Part shown: positions 19,643 through 27,872 of the stretch, one piece after another
Layout: the number at the start of each line of letters is the position of its first letter
How positions within the stretch are numbered: position 1 is the first letter of the stretch
Assembly (NCBI GenBank): GCA_020072785.1
Contig: JAIQGG010000002.1
Location: 372,001-436,000 of the forward strand
Origin: Terriglobia bacterium
Lineage (GTDB): Bacteria; Acidobacteriota; Terriglobia; Acidiferrales; UBA7541
Direction of reading: 5' to 3'
Length of the DNA: 64,000 nt
Translations under genes and position numbers: made by a program
Notes under the pieces: generated by a model
Told to the model about the DNA's origin: nothing
Databases searched by the model: none
Seen by the model: only the letters and a program-made list of their open reading frames with translations

Positions 19643-20893
19643 TTACGGGTGCGCCTCGGGCACGGTCTGCCCGTCCTGCGAATAGCATTTGCGGATACTG
19701 CCCCCCAGCTCGCGGATATCCGCCCCGTACACGTGGATCGAAATGGCCGTCTCGCGCGAGGGGTTATCGACGGAATGGATATTCGGACTGTTGGGATCAA
19801 AATAACTTACATCTCCCCGGCGATGATGCGTCACACCAGAAGGAATTAACCCATAATGGCCATCTGCCCCCCCGGCCAAAAGGTACCGCTGTTCCCGCTC
19901 TTCTCCCTGGTACACACCCACGACCCCCCAGCAGGTATGGTCATGAATGGGGCTGGAATGCCCCGCCTCACGCACCAACGCCAGAATCGAGAACCACCCG
20001 TCCGGGTGGCGGTACAAGAGGTACTGTCTGTACGCGTTCGTTGCCGAAGCCACCTGTTCCGCGGTGAGCAGGTTTGGATTCGCCAACAGCCGTGGCATCT
20101 TCTCGGCCACACGGACTGGAGCCTCCATCCCCTTACCGGTCGTGACGATCTGTGCCACTTCCTCCGCAAACTCCCGCAGGGTAATGCTCTCCCACCGCAT
20201 GCCGCCGCCGAAGTGCACCTGCATCGGTCCGGGGTAGGAAAGAATTGCATTCATGACGATCTTCCGGCCCGTCTCAATCTCTGCTGCTGAAATTCGCGCG
20301 GCCGCCTCCCCATCCCCTGCAAGGAGCGCTTCAATCAAGGCATCGTGCCCAAACGGCAACTCTTCCCCCATGCTCCAGGAAGACAGCCCCAAGTGGAACA
20401 GGCGCTCCAGTTGATCATGCAGCTTTTCCAGTATGCCGGCGAGTCGGTCATTGGCACAGGCCCGCGCCAGTGTGACATGAAACTGTCGATTCGCTCTGAG
20501 AAGAGCCGCAACATGCGCTTTGCGTGAACCCGGATGCGCTGTGCACAAGGCATTCAGCCGCTTCAGATGTTCCCCGTCCACGTGTCCGGCCGCGAGCCGG
20601 ACCGCTGTGGGCTCCACCAGTTGTCGAAGCTGGAAGATGGCTTGCACATCCCGGACGGTGACCGGAGCAATGAGATATCCTTTTCGCGGTATGGCCCGGA
20701 CCCAATCCTCCTGGCAGAGCCGCAACAGCGCAGCCCGCACCGGGGCCTTGCCTAGCTTGTATCGCCGCGCCAGCTCGGCCTCCGTCACCTCGATGCCTGG
20801 CTGCAGCGCGGCGCTTACGATGTCCCGCTTGATGCGCTCGAAGGCTACATCACTCAGACGCTCCCCGCCATTCGCTTTTCTATATGCTGACAT
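19643..20893 (-). CDS. GntR/FadR-type regulator fused to cysteine-dioxygenase-like cupin
   Basis: A 416-aa single frame with two parts. Residues 1-75 are a winged helix of the GntR family (ERIKRDIVSAALQPG, then TEAELARRYKLGKAPVRAAL and the KGYLIAPV wing); about 80-225 is the FCD effector domain (QLRQLVEPTAVRLA; ANRQFHVTLARACAN; FGHDALIEALLAGD). Residues 235-416 are a double-stranded beta helix of the cysteine-dioxygenase type, with His317, His319 (PIHDHTCWG) and His373 (NIHSVDN) as the likely iron triad. Stand-alone versions of each are common; a fusion is unusual. It is divergent from the second hyuA operon and next to the TonB receptor, so it probably regulates one or both. The catalytic or sensing role of the cupin is not known. 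Confidence 0.87.
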   Translation of the reverse strand: MSAYRKANGGERLSDVAFERIKRDIVSAALQPGIEVTEAELARRYKLGKAPVRAALLRLCQEDWVRAIPRKGYLIAPVTVRDVQAIFQLRQLVEPTAVRLAAGHVDGEHLKRLNALCTAHPGSRKAHVAALLRANRQFHVTLARACANDRLAGILEKLHDQLERLFHLGLSSWSMGEELPFGHDALIEALLAGDGEAAARISAAEIETGRKIVMNAILSYPGPMQVHFGGGMRWESITLREFAEEVAQIVTTGKGMEAPVRVAEKMPRLLANPNLLTAEQVASATNAYRQYLLYRHPDGWFSILALVREAGHSSPIHDHTCWGVVGVYQGEEREQRYLLAGGADGHYGLIPSGVTHHRRGDVSYFDPNSPNIHSVDNPSRETAISIHVYGADIRELGGSIRKCYSQDGQTVPEAHP

Positions 20894-20914
20894 ATCAGTG
20901 ATATCCTACTGATA
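20893..20914. promoter_or_regulatory. Candidate operator (inverted repeat) at the start of the GntR-cupin gene
   Basis: A perfect inverted repeat, TATCAGT-N8-ACTGATA, overlaps the start codon region of the GntR-cupin gene. Its position suits autorepression by a GntR dimer. Binding is inferred only from position and symmetry. Confidence 0.45.
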
Positions 20915-20944
20915 GGTTAATTGTCATAGATCTGCCGCTTATTT

Positions 20945-21044
20945 CCTCTTTTAATCCCGTGCATTTGCACTAGACTGCGCGCCGCGCTTCGGATTCAATT
21001 GCGATTCTAGTGCAAGTTGCAGCCTCGAATCCATTAAAAAGAGG
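20945..21044. repeat. Long imperfect inverted repeat in the divergent intergenic region
   Basis: The two inner arms, TTGCACTAGA (20965-20974) and TCTAGTGCAA (21006-21015), are perfect complements. Outer arms CCTCTTTTAAT (20945-20955) and ATTAAAAAGAGG (21033-21044) also pair, with one extra base. The rest of 20894-21408 (515 bases) has no convincing gene; it holds the divergent control region for the fused regulator (left) and the hyuA-hyuB-CoA-transferase operon (right). Confidence 0.5.
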
Positions 21045-21304
21045 CGAATGAAGCTGGCATGTATTCACATCTCTTCTCCTATCACCGTGCCGGATCCCTT
21101 AGGGACCGCTGCGGCCTGAGTGCGTCGTTCTCCGACCAAAATCTCGGATTGACGCTCCGGAATTTTCGGTAAATACAAAGCTACTCGTGGACCATTCGGC
21201 GTGAACCTTCCGTCGGCGCTTTTACTGGACCCACTTACCGCTGCTTGGATCTTCCGGTTGAGCAATCCAAGATGTAGATTGTCCTGTGCGCCGCAAGATT
21301 CTGT

Positions 21305-21332
21305 TTGATTTTGCAAACAATTGATTTAATAT
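21305..21332 (+). promoter_or_regulatory. Candidate sigma-70-like promoter of second hyuA operon
   Basis: TTGATT, 16 bases, then TAATAT, in a short AT-rich patch within otherwise GC-rich DNA, about 75 bases before the hyuA start. It would drive hyuA-hyuB-CoA-transferase. Prediction by eye only. Confidence 0.35.
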
Positions 21333-21408
21333 CGCCAATTCTACTCTCCGGCCCTGGCCGGCGGAGGCCGGGATTTCCCTTCGGCATCCGATTTTCTGGA
21401 GCGTTGCC

Positions 21409-23487
21409 ATGAGCTATCGCCTCGCCGTGGATGTGGGCGGCACCTTTACCGACCTGTTGCTATTCAATGAAAAGGCGGGCGAACTCGTCCTCGCCAAGAC
21501 GCCCTCGACCCCTGCCGATCCCTCAGTGGGCGTGCTCACAGGCATCCACAAGATCGCGGCGAAGGCCGGGATTGACCCCAACGAAATCATGCTGATCCTC
21601 CACGGCACCACCGTGGCTACCAACGCCGTCCTGGAAGGCAAGGGCGCACGCGTCGGCCTCCTCACCAACAAAGGCTTCGAACAGATCCTGCACGTGGCGC
21701 GCGGGCAGACGCCCGGGCCGCTGGCCGGGTGGATCATCATGATCAAGCCGGACCCGCTGGCGCCGCTGGAGCTGACGCGGGGCCTCAGCGCGCGAATGAG
21801 CGCGCGGGGCGAAGTGCAGACGCCGGTGGACGAGAAGGAAGTGCGCGCGCACATCAGCGAGCTGCACAAAGCCGGAATCGAAGCCCTGACCGTTTCGCTG
21901 ATCAACTCCTACGCCAACCACACGCACGAGCAGCAGGTGAAGAAGATCGTTCAGGAGATGTACCCGGACTTGCCGGTGACGGCTTCGACGGACATCCTGC
22001 CGGAATTCCGCGAATACGAACGGACGCTGACGACGGTGATGAACTCCTATCTGCGTCCGAAGATGCGCGTGTACCTCGACGGCATGAAGCAGAAGCTGAA
22101 AGAAAGCAAGCTGAAGGCACCGATGCACATCGTGCGCTCTGATGGCGGGGTGATGAGTATCGAGGCGGCTGCCGAGCGGCCCGCGAACACGCTGCTCTCC
22201 GGCCCTTCAGGCGGCGGCGTGGCTTCGGCGTACCTCGGAGCGCTGGCCGGCTTTTCCAACGTGCTGTCGTTCGACATGGGCGGCACGTCCACGGACGTGG
22301 CGCTCTCGCGCGGCGGCAAACCCAACGTGGTGCGCGACACCCGGGTCGGGCAGTACCCGATCAAAGTTCCCAGCCTGGACGTGCACACGGTAGGCGCGGG
22401 CGGCGGATCGATCGCGCACGTGCCGCTCACCGGAGCGTTGCGCGTGGGCCCGCAATCGGCCGGCGCGGAACCGGGCCCGGCGGCCTACGGCAAGGGCGGC
22501 AGCGAGCCGACGGTGACCGACGCCAACATCGTTTTGGGTTATCTCCCGCCCACGCTGCTGGGCGGGGAAATGACGCTGGACGAAAGCCTCTCCGGCAAAG
22601 CCGTGCAGAAGATCGCCGACGCCATGGGGCTTTCGCTGCACGTCGCGGCCGAAGGCATCTACAACATCGTCAACGAGAACATGTTCGGGGCGCTGCGTCT
22701 GGTGAGCGTGCAGCGCGGCTATGACCCGCGGGAATTCGCGTTGGTCGGACTGGGAGGCGCGGGCCCGCTGCATGCCAACGCGCTGTCGATTCTGATCGGA
22801 TCGTGGCCGTCGATCATTCCGCCCATGCCCGGCGTGCTCTCCGCGCAGGGCTTCCTGCACTCGGACATCAAGAGCGAGTTTTCGCGGACGGTGATCCGGC
22901 CGGTGAGCCAGATCGACCTCAAGCAGATGCGCGCGACGCTGGAAACCCTGGGTGAGCAGGCCCGCGAATGGCTGAATTCCGAGCACATCGCCACGAAACA
23001 CCAGAAGATCCAGTTTCAGATCGACATGCGCTACTACCGGCAAGGCTACGAATTTTCCATCGACGTCGAACCGGGCTGGCTGGATTCTCCCGCCGGCGTG
23101 CAGCGGATGATCGAGAAGTTCCGCCAGATTCATTACCAGAACTACTCCTTCAATATCGATCACGAAGTGGAAGTGGTGAACCTGCGGGCGGTGGCCATCG
23201 GGGTGGTGCCCAAGGTGGAGATCCGCAAACACAAGAAGTCGGGGCAGACGGCGGCCAAAGCGCGCAGCGGCTCGCGGAAGATCTACTTCCGGGGGAAGTG
23301 GATCAACGCGGCGGTGTATGACCGCGCCGGGCTCGGGGCGGGCTGCAAGATCGAAGGGCCGGCGATCGTCACGCAGAGCGACACCACGACGCTCATCCTC
23401 CCGGGGCACATCGGCGAGGTGGACCAGTACCTCAACATTCTGATCTGGCCGAAGGGCAAGCGCGCAGCTTCCCGCGGGAAACGTTAG
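21409..23487 (+). CDS. hyuA: Hydantoinase A/oxoprolinase-type ATP-binding subunit (second copy)
   Basis: A 692-aa paralogue of the gene at 11797-13881. It begins MSYRLAVDVGGTFTD (first ATP-binding loop), has HGTTVATNAVLEGKGA, the second loop SFDMGGTSTDVALS, the GAGGGSIAH turn, PTVTDANIVLGYL and the late LVGLGGAGPLHANAL block. GGAG lies eight bases before the ATG. It is followed by hyuB after 26 bases and then a family III CoA-transferase, a set not seen around the first copy. The pair would act as an ATP-dependent hydrolase or ketone carboxylase. Moderate divergence from the first copy suggests a different substrate, not a recent duplication. Confidence 0.93.
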   Translation: MSYRLAVDVGGTFTDLLLFNEKAGELVLAKTPSTPADPSVGVLTGIHKIAAKAGIDPNEIMLILHGTTVATNAVLEGKGARVGLLTNKGFEQILHVARGQTPGPLAGWIIMIKPDPLAPLELTRGLSARMSARGEVQTPVDEKEVRAHISELHKAGIEALTVSLINSYANHTHEQQVKKIVQEMYPDLPVTASTDILPEFREYERTLTTVMNSYLRPKMRVYLDGMKQKLKESKLKAPMHIVRSDGGVMSIEAAAERPANTLLSGPSGGGVASAYLGALAGFSNVLSFDMGGTSTDVALSRGGKPNVVRDTRVGQYPIKVPSLDVHTVGAGGGSIAHVPLTGALRVGPQSAGAEPGPAAYGKGGSEPTVTDANIVLGYLPPTLLGGEMTLDESLSGKAVQKIADAMGLSLHVAAEGIYNIVNENMFGALRLVSVQRGYDPREFALVGLGGAGPLHANALSILIGSWPSIIPPMPGVLSAQGFLHSDIKSEFSRTVIRPVSQIDLKQMRATLETLGEQAREWLNSEHIATKHQKIQFQIDMRYYRQGYEFSIDVEPGWLDSPAGVQRMIEKFRQIHYQNYSFNIDHEVEVVNLRAVAIGVVPKVEIRKHKKSGQTAAKARSGSRKIYFRGKWINAAVYDRAGLGAGCKIEGPAIVTQSDTTTLILPGHIGEVDQYLNILIWPKGKRAASRGKR

Positions 23488-23513
23488 ACGAAATTCGTGC
23501 GCAGGAGCGAGCC

Positions 23514-25364
23514 ATGGCGAAAAGCATGAAGAAGAAGGCGGGCGGGGCGGGCAAGCGCAAGCTTGTGCCGGTGGACAAGATCACGCTGGACATCGTGGAA
23601 AACGCGCTGCGCAACGCGCGCTTCGAGATGGACACAGTGCTGTTCCGTTCGGCGATGTCCCCGGTGATCCGCGAGCAGCACGACGGCTTCCCGATGATCT
23701 GCACGCCGGACGGGCGCATGGTTGTGGGGCAGTTCGGGTCGTACATCAGTGGGTTCATCGAGGGGTGGAAGCGCGGGATCTTTGACGGCGACGTCTTCCT
23801 GATGAGCGACCCGTACCAGTGCAAGGGCGCGATCTCGCACATCAACGACTGGATGGTGCTCATCCCGATTTTCCATGGCGGGGAGCAGGTGGGGTGGAGC
23901 TCGCAGTTCGGGCACACGATCGACGTGGGCGGGCCGGTTTCGGGGAGTTTGCCGACGGACGCGACGACGATCTTCGGCGAAGGCATGCGCATACCGGCGG
24001 TGAAGCTGTTCGAGCGCGGCAAGCTGAACGAGGACGTGCTGGACCTGCTGCTGAACAACTCGCGCATGCCGACGATGAACTATTTCGACCTGATGGCCAT
24101 CGTGGCGGCGTGCCGCACGGCGGACAAGCGGGTGAAGGAGCTGTGCGAGCGCTTCGGCACAACGCTGTATCTCTCGGCCTGCGAGGCGCTGCTGGAGCGC
24201 ACGCACCGGGCGATGGCGCAGCTGATCGTCAAGAACCTGCCGGAGAAGAAGATCAGCTTCGAGGATTACATTGACGACGACGGCCGGGGTAACGGGCCGT
24301 ACAAGATGAAGCTGACGATCTGGCGGGAAGGCGAACACGGGCACTTCGACTGGACCGGCACGGACCCGCAAGCGCCCGGCCCGATCAACTTCTTCCTGAA
24401 CGAAGAGATGTTCAAGATGTTCATCGGCGTGTACCTGATCATGGTCTTCGACCCGCAGATTCTTTTCAACGACGGGTTTTACCCGCTGCTGCACGTCACG
24501 CAGCCCGCGGGCAGCCTCATTCAGCCGAAGTTTCCGGCGGCGCTGGGCTGCCGGACGCACGCGCTGACGCGGCTCTTCGACGTGCTGGGCGGGGCGCTGG
24601 GGCAGCAGGCGCCGGACCTGACCACGGCGGCCGGGTACGGCACATCGCCGTACCTGCTCTATAACGGCACGGACGAGCGCGGCGAATTCTTCCACCTGAT
24701 GGAGATCAGTTTCGGGGGGATCCCGGGCCGCCCGTTTGGCGACGGGATGGACGCGCACTCCTGGTGGCCGCTGTTCGAAAACATTCCCAGCGAGTATCTG
24801 GAGACCTATTACCCGATCACGGTCCTGGAGTACGGCTCGCTCATGGATTCCGGTGGAGCTGGTTTTTACCGCGGGGGCAACGGGGTGCACAAGGTCTACC
24901 GCTTCGAGGCCGACGGGGAGATCGCGATTCATGATGACCGGGAGCGCTCGCAGCCGTGGGGGATTCTCGGCGGACAGCCGGGGCAGACGAGCACGAAGGT
25001 GCTGCTGCGGACGAACGGGGAAAAGGTCAACCTGCCGTCGAAGATCACCGGGGTGAAGGTTGCGAAGGGCGACCGGCTGATCTACCGCACGGCGGGTGGA
25101 GGCGGGTGGAAGGACCCGCTGGAGCGGCCGGCGGAGCGGGTGCAGGCGGACGTGCAGCGGCGGCTGGTGTCGCACGAAAAGGCGCGCAGCGATTACGGGG
25201 TGATCCTCGATGCGAAAACGCTGGCGCCGGATGCCAGCGGAACAAAGCAACTGCGGGAAAAGATGCGCAGGGAACGCGGTGCGGTGGAGAAGTTCACGTT
25301 CGGGCCGGTACCCGAGGCGATCGGCGTGCGCAAAGCCGGCGCCGGGAATCAGGCGGCGAAGTAA
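23514..25364 (+). CDS. hyuB: Hydantoinase B/oxoprolinase-type subunit (second copy)
   Basis: A 616-aa partner of the preceding hyuA. It starts with a basic tail, then VDKITLDIVENALRNARFEMDTVLFRSAMS, MSDPYQCKGAISHINDW (family metal/active-site region), SSQFGHTIDVGGPVSGS, the late GAGFYRGGNGVHKVY and the C-terminal GGGWKDPLERP. Unlike the first HyuB it has no Cys-rich gamma-like tail. The usual length for the family is about 510-650 aa. Together with HyuA it probably carboxylates or hydrolyses a carbonyl substrate, with the product perhaps then activated by the CoA-transferase 39 bases downstream. Confidence 0.92.
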   Translation: MAKSMKKKAGGAGKRKLVPVDKITLDIVENALRNARFEMDTVLFRSAMSPVIREQHDGFPMICTPDGRMVVGQFGSYISGFIEGWKRGIFDGDVFLMSDPYQCKGAISHINDWMVLIPIFHGGEQVGWSSQFGHTIDVGGPVSGSLPTDATTIFGEGMRIPAVKLFERGKLNEDVLDLLLNNSRMPTMNYFDLMAIVAACRTADKRVKELCERFGTTLYLSACEALLERTHRAMAQLIVKNLPEKKISFEDYIDDDGRGNGPYKMKLTIWREGEHGHFDWTGTDPQAPGPINFFLNEEMFKMFIGVYLIMVFDPQILFNDGFYPLLHVTQPAGSLIQPKFPAALGCRTHALTRLFDVLGGALGQQAPDLTTAAGYGTSPYLLYNGTDERGEFFHLMEISFGGIPGRPFGDGMDAHSWWPLFENIPSEYLETYYPITVLEYGSLMDSGGAGFYRGGNGVHKVYRFEADGEIAIHDDRERSQPWGILGGQPGQTSTKVLLRTNGEKVNLPSKITGVKVAKGDRLIYRTAGGGGWKDPLERPAERVQADVQRRLVSHEKARSDYGVILDAKTLAPDASGTKQLREKMRRERGAVEKFTFGPVPEAIGVRKAGAGNQAAK

Positions 25365-25403
25365 GAGACGGGCAGAGCGGGAAAGGAGAGCAGGCTCGAG
25401 TTC

Positions 25404-26645
25404 ATGGACGATACGACAAGCAATCCGAAAAGCGGGGGCGCGAAACACAAGGCGAAGCCGCTGGAAGGCCTGAAAGTGCTGGAGATGGGCCAGTTGCTGG
25501 CGGGGCCGTTCGCCTCGGTGATGCTGGCGTGGTTCGGGGCCGAGGTGATCAAGATCGAGCCGCCGGGCATCGGGGATCCGCTGCGCACGTGGCGGGCGAT
25601 GCACAAGGGCACGGCGCTGTGGTGGTACATCCTGGGGCGGAATAAGAAGTGCGTGACGCTGAATCTGCGCACGCCCAAGGGCCACGACATCGTGCGCGAG
25701 CTAGTGAAGGACATGGACGTGGTCCTGGAGAATTTCAAGCCGGGAACGATGGAGAAGTGGGGCCTGGGCTATGAGGACCTGAAGAAGATCAACCCGAAGA
25801 TCATCATGGCGCGGATTTCCGGCTGGGGACAGACGGGGCCGTATTCGCACAAGCCGGGGTTTGCGTCGGTGGCGGAAGGCGTGGGCGGGCTGCGGTATGT
25901 GAACGGGTTCCCGGACCGGCCGCCGGTGCGGCCGAATCTGAGCCTTGGGGATTCGCTGGCGGGGTTGCACGCAGCGCTGGGGATCCTGATGGCGGTGTAT
26001 CACCGGGACGTGAAGGGCACGGGGCAGGGGCAGATGGTGGACGTGGCCATCTACGAAGCTGTGTACAACATGATGGAAGGAATAGTGCCGGAGTACGACA
26101 AGGCCGGCGTGATCCGGCAGCGCGAGGGCACGCGACTGAGCGGGATCGTGCCGACGGGGACGTATCCTTGCAAGGACGACATCTACATCATCATCGGCGG
26201 AAACAGCGACAGCATCTTCAAACGCATGATGCTGGCCATGGGGCGGCCGGATATGGCCGCGGACCCGCGCTTCGAGCACAACAACGACAGGGCGCAGCAT
26301 GTGGAGGAGATCGATCAGGCCATCGAGAACTGGACGCGGCAGCATCCTTCAGAAGAGGTGGTGCGTATCCTCGAGGGAGCCACGGTGCCGGTGGGGCCGA
26401 TCTATTCCGTGGCGGACATGCTGAAGGATCCGCACTTCCAGGCGCGCGGGCTGTTCGAGGACGTGGACTTGGGCGACGGGGACACGGTGAAGCTGCCGAC
26501 GCTGGTGCCCAAGTTGAGCGAAACGCCTGGGGGCATGGACTGGGTGGGGCCGGCGTTGGGAGCGCACAACCGCGAGGTGTATAGCGGAATGCTGGGGTAT
26601 ACGGACGAGCAGTTAAAGCAGTTGAAGGACGAAGGGGTCATCTGA
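25404..26645 (+). CDS. CaiB/BaiF (family III) CoA-transferase
   Basis: A 413-aa cytosolic CoA-transferase. The N-terminal LEGLKVLEMGQLLAGPFASVMLAWFGAEVIKIE is the classic family III opening, followed by NLRTPKGHDIVREL (nucleotide-like CoA site) and VVLENFKPGTMEKWGL. The catalytic Asp is in the SLGDSLAGLHAALGI region. The enzyme moves CoA between acyl groups, which would let a carboxylic acid enter CoA-linked degradation. It is the last gene of the hyuA-hyuB operon and converges on the GntR gene with 15 bases between stops. The HMG-CoA-lyase-like gene nearby could act on its product; that link is inference. Confidence 0.92.
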   Translation: MDDTTSNPKSGGAKHKAKPLEGLKVLEMGQLLAGPFASVMLAWFGAEVIKIEPPGIGDPLRTWRAMHKGTALWWYILGRNKKCVTLNLRTPKGHDIVRELVKDMDVVLENFKPGTMEKWGLGYEDLKKINPKIIMARISGWGQTGPYSHKPGFASVAEGVGGLRYVNGFPDRPPVRPNLSLGDSLAGLHAALGILMAVYHRDVKGTGQGQMVDVAIYEAVYNMMEGIVPEYDKAGVIRQREGTRLSGIVPTGTYPCKDDIYIIIGGNSDSIFKRMMLAMGRPDMAADPRFEHNNDRAQHVEEIDQAIENWTRQHPSEEVVRILEGATVPVGPIYSVADMLKDPHFQARGLFEDVDLGDGDTVKLPTLVPKLSETPGGMDWVGPALGAHNREVYSGMLGYTDEQLKQLKDEGVI

Positions 26646-26660
26646 TGGCGCGGCGGGGGA

Positions 26661-27620
26661 TCAGAGGACCACGCCGGCGCGGATGCGCACGCTTTCGAGC
26701 GAGGACAGGTCCATGTCCATCAAGGGGCGGGTGACGCGGGGGAGCTTCTTCACCTTGTCGGGCACCTGATTCCAGATGCGGTTGCTGAAGATGACCAGCT
26801 GGTATTTTCCGGAGCGCACGAATTTTTCCAGATCGGGGATTTCGCTTTTGCGGATGGCGACCATTTTCACCGAGGATTCCACGAGGATCTTGCGGTAGCT
26901 TTCGAGGATGAGAGTGAGGGAGGGGTGGTCGCGGTCGTCCACGACCAGGACGACATTTGCGTTGGCGGGGAGCTTGCGGAACTGCTCGCGCATTTCCGGG
27001 GTGAAGACCAGGCTGAGGGGAATGACGTCGGCCCGGTCGCGGCCGACGATCTGGCGCACCTGATCGAGGCGCAGGTAGTTGGTCAGGATGGTGCGGATGC
27101 CCTTGAGACCGGAGGATTGCAGGGCTGCCAGTTCGTCCATGGAGAGGCCGGGGACGTTGACGTGCCAGTAGGAAGAGATCTTGGCGGCGCGCTGGCGGGC
27201 GGTGGATTCGGAGGCGTCGACGAAGACGAGCGAGGGCAGGGTGCGCTCGCGCTCGCGGGCCTGCTGGTAGAGGTAGCGGGCGAAGGCCGAGGGAGTGATG
27301 CCCAGGCGCTCGACGCGGGAGAGAATTTCCGTGGAGAGGCTTTCGCACTGCTCCATGATGCTGCCACGCTCGCTGTAGCTGAGGTCCTTTTCGACGAGGA
27401 CGCCCTTGCCGTGGCGCAGGCTAAGGATGCCGGAGCGCTGCAGGCCGAGATAGGCCTTGCGGACGATGTTGCGGCTGAGACGGGTCTGTTTCTCAACGTC
27501 GCGGATGGAGGGCAGGGTATCGCCGGGGCGCAGGCGGCCGAGGAGCAAGGCGAGCTTGATCTGCTCCTGGAGCTGGAGATGAGGCGGCAGGGTGCTGTGG
27601 GCATCAAGAATAAATTCCAT
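26661..27620 (-). CDS. GntR-family transcriptional regulator
   Basis: A 319-aa regulator. The N-terminal winged helix is of the YtrA/MocR-like kind (HLQLQEQIKLALLLGRLRPGDTLPSIRDVEKQTRLSRNIVRKAY, then GILSLRHGKGVLVE). The long C-terminal part (about 90-319) is not a clear FCD or UTRA domain; it has an alternating alpha/beta pattern suggestive of a periplasmic-binding-like ligand fold. The start at 27620 has GGAG eight bases upstream; the frame opens further upstream to 27659 without a ribosome site. It is divergent from the HMG-CoA-lyase-like gene and probably regulates that operon through the 27.62-27.87 kb spacer. Confidence 0.85.
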   Translation of the reverse strand: MEFILDAHSTLPPHLQLQEQIKLALLLGRLRPGDTLPSIRDVEKQTRLSRNIVRKAYLGLQRSGILSLRHGKGVLVEKDLSYSERGSIMEQCESLSTEILSRVERLGITPSAFARYLYQQARERERTLPSLVFVDASESTARQRAAKISSYWHVNVPGLSMDELAALQSSGLKGIRTILTNYLRLDQVRQIVGRDRADVIPLSLVFTPEMREQFRKLPANANVVLVVDDRDHPSLTLILESYRKILVESSVKMVAIRKSEIPDLEKFVRSGKYQLVIFSNRIWNQVPDKVKKLPRVTRPLMDMDLSSLESVRIRAGVVL

Positions 27621-27693
27621 GGAAACTCCGGCCAGGGAATGAAAGGCGTAGGGCATTGTGCCCGAAGTGGGTGGGGGAACGGCGGGAAAAAGC

Positions 27694-27722
27694 TTGACAG
27701 CGCGTAGCATGTGACATATATA
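27694..27722 (+). promoter_or_regulatory. Sigma-70-like promoter with overlapping palindromic sequence
   Basis: TTGACA, a 17-base spacer, then TATATA: a near-consensus promoter, reading toward the lyase-like gene 150 bases away. The spacer and -10 carry TGTGACATATATACACA, with TGTG/CACA ends, plus a GTGAC and a GTCAC flank, a plausible operator for the divergent GntR protein. Binding is inferred. Confidence 0.5.
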
Positions 27723-27872
27723 CACACCAATTGTCACGATTTTCAAACAGTAGTCAAGAACAACCTGCGGAGTGGCCGCAGGGCCTGGCGCAATCAGGGA
27801 ACGGGGTGGAACTAGAATGACCGCAGCACCCAACCGCACGGCGCAACCCACGGAGTGTTTCTTCCCCCCGGC

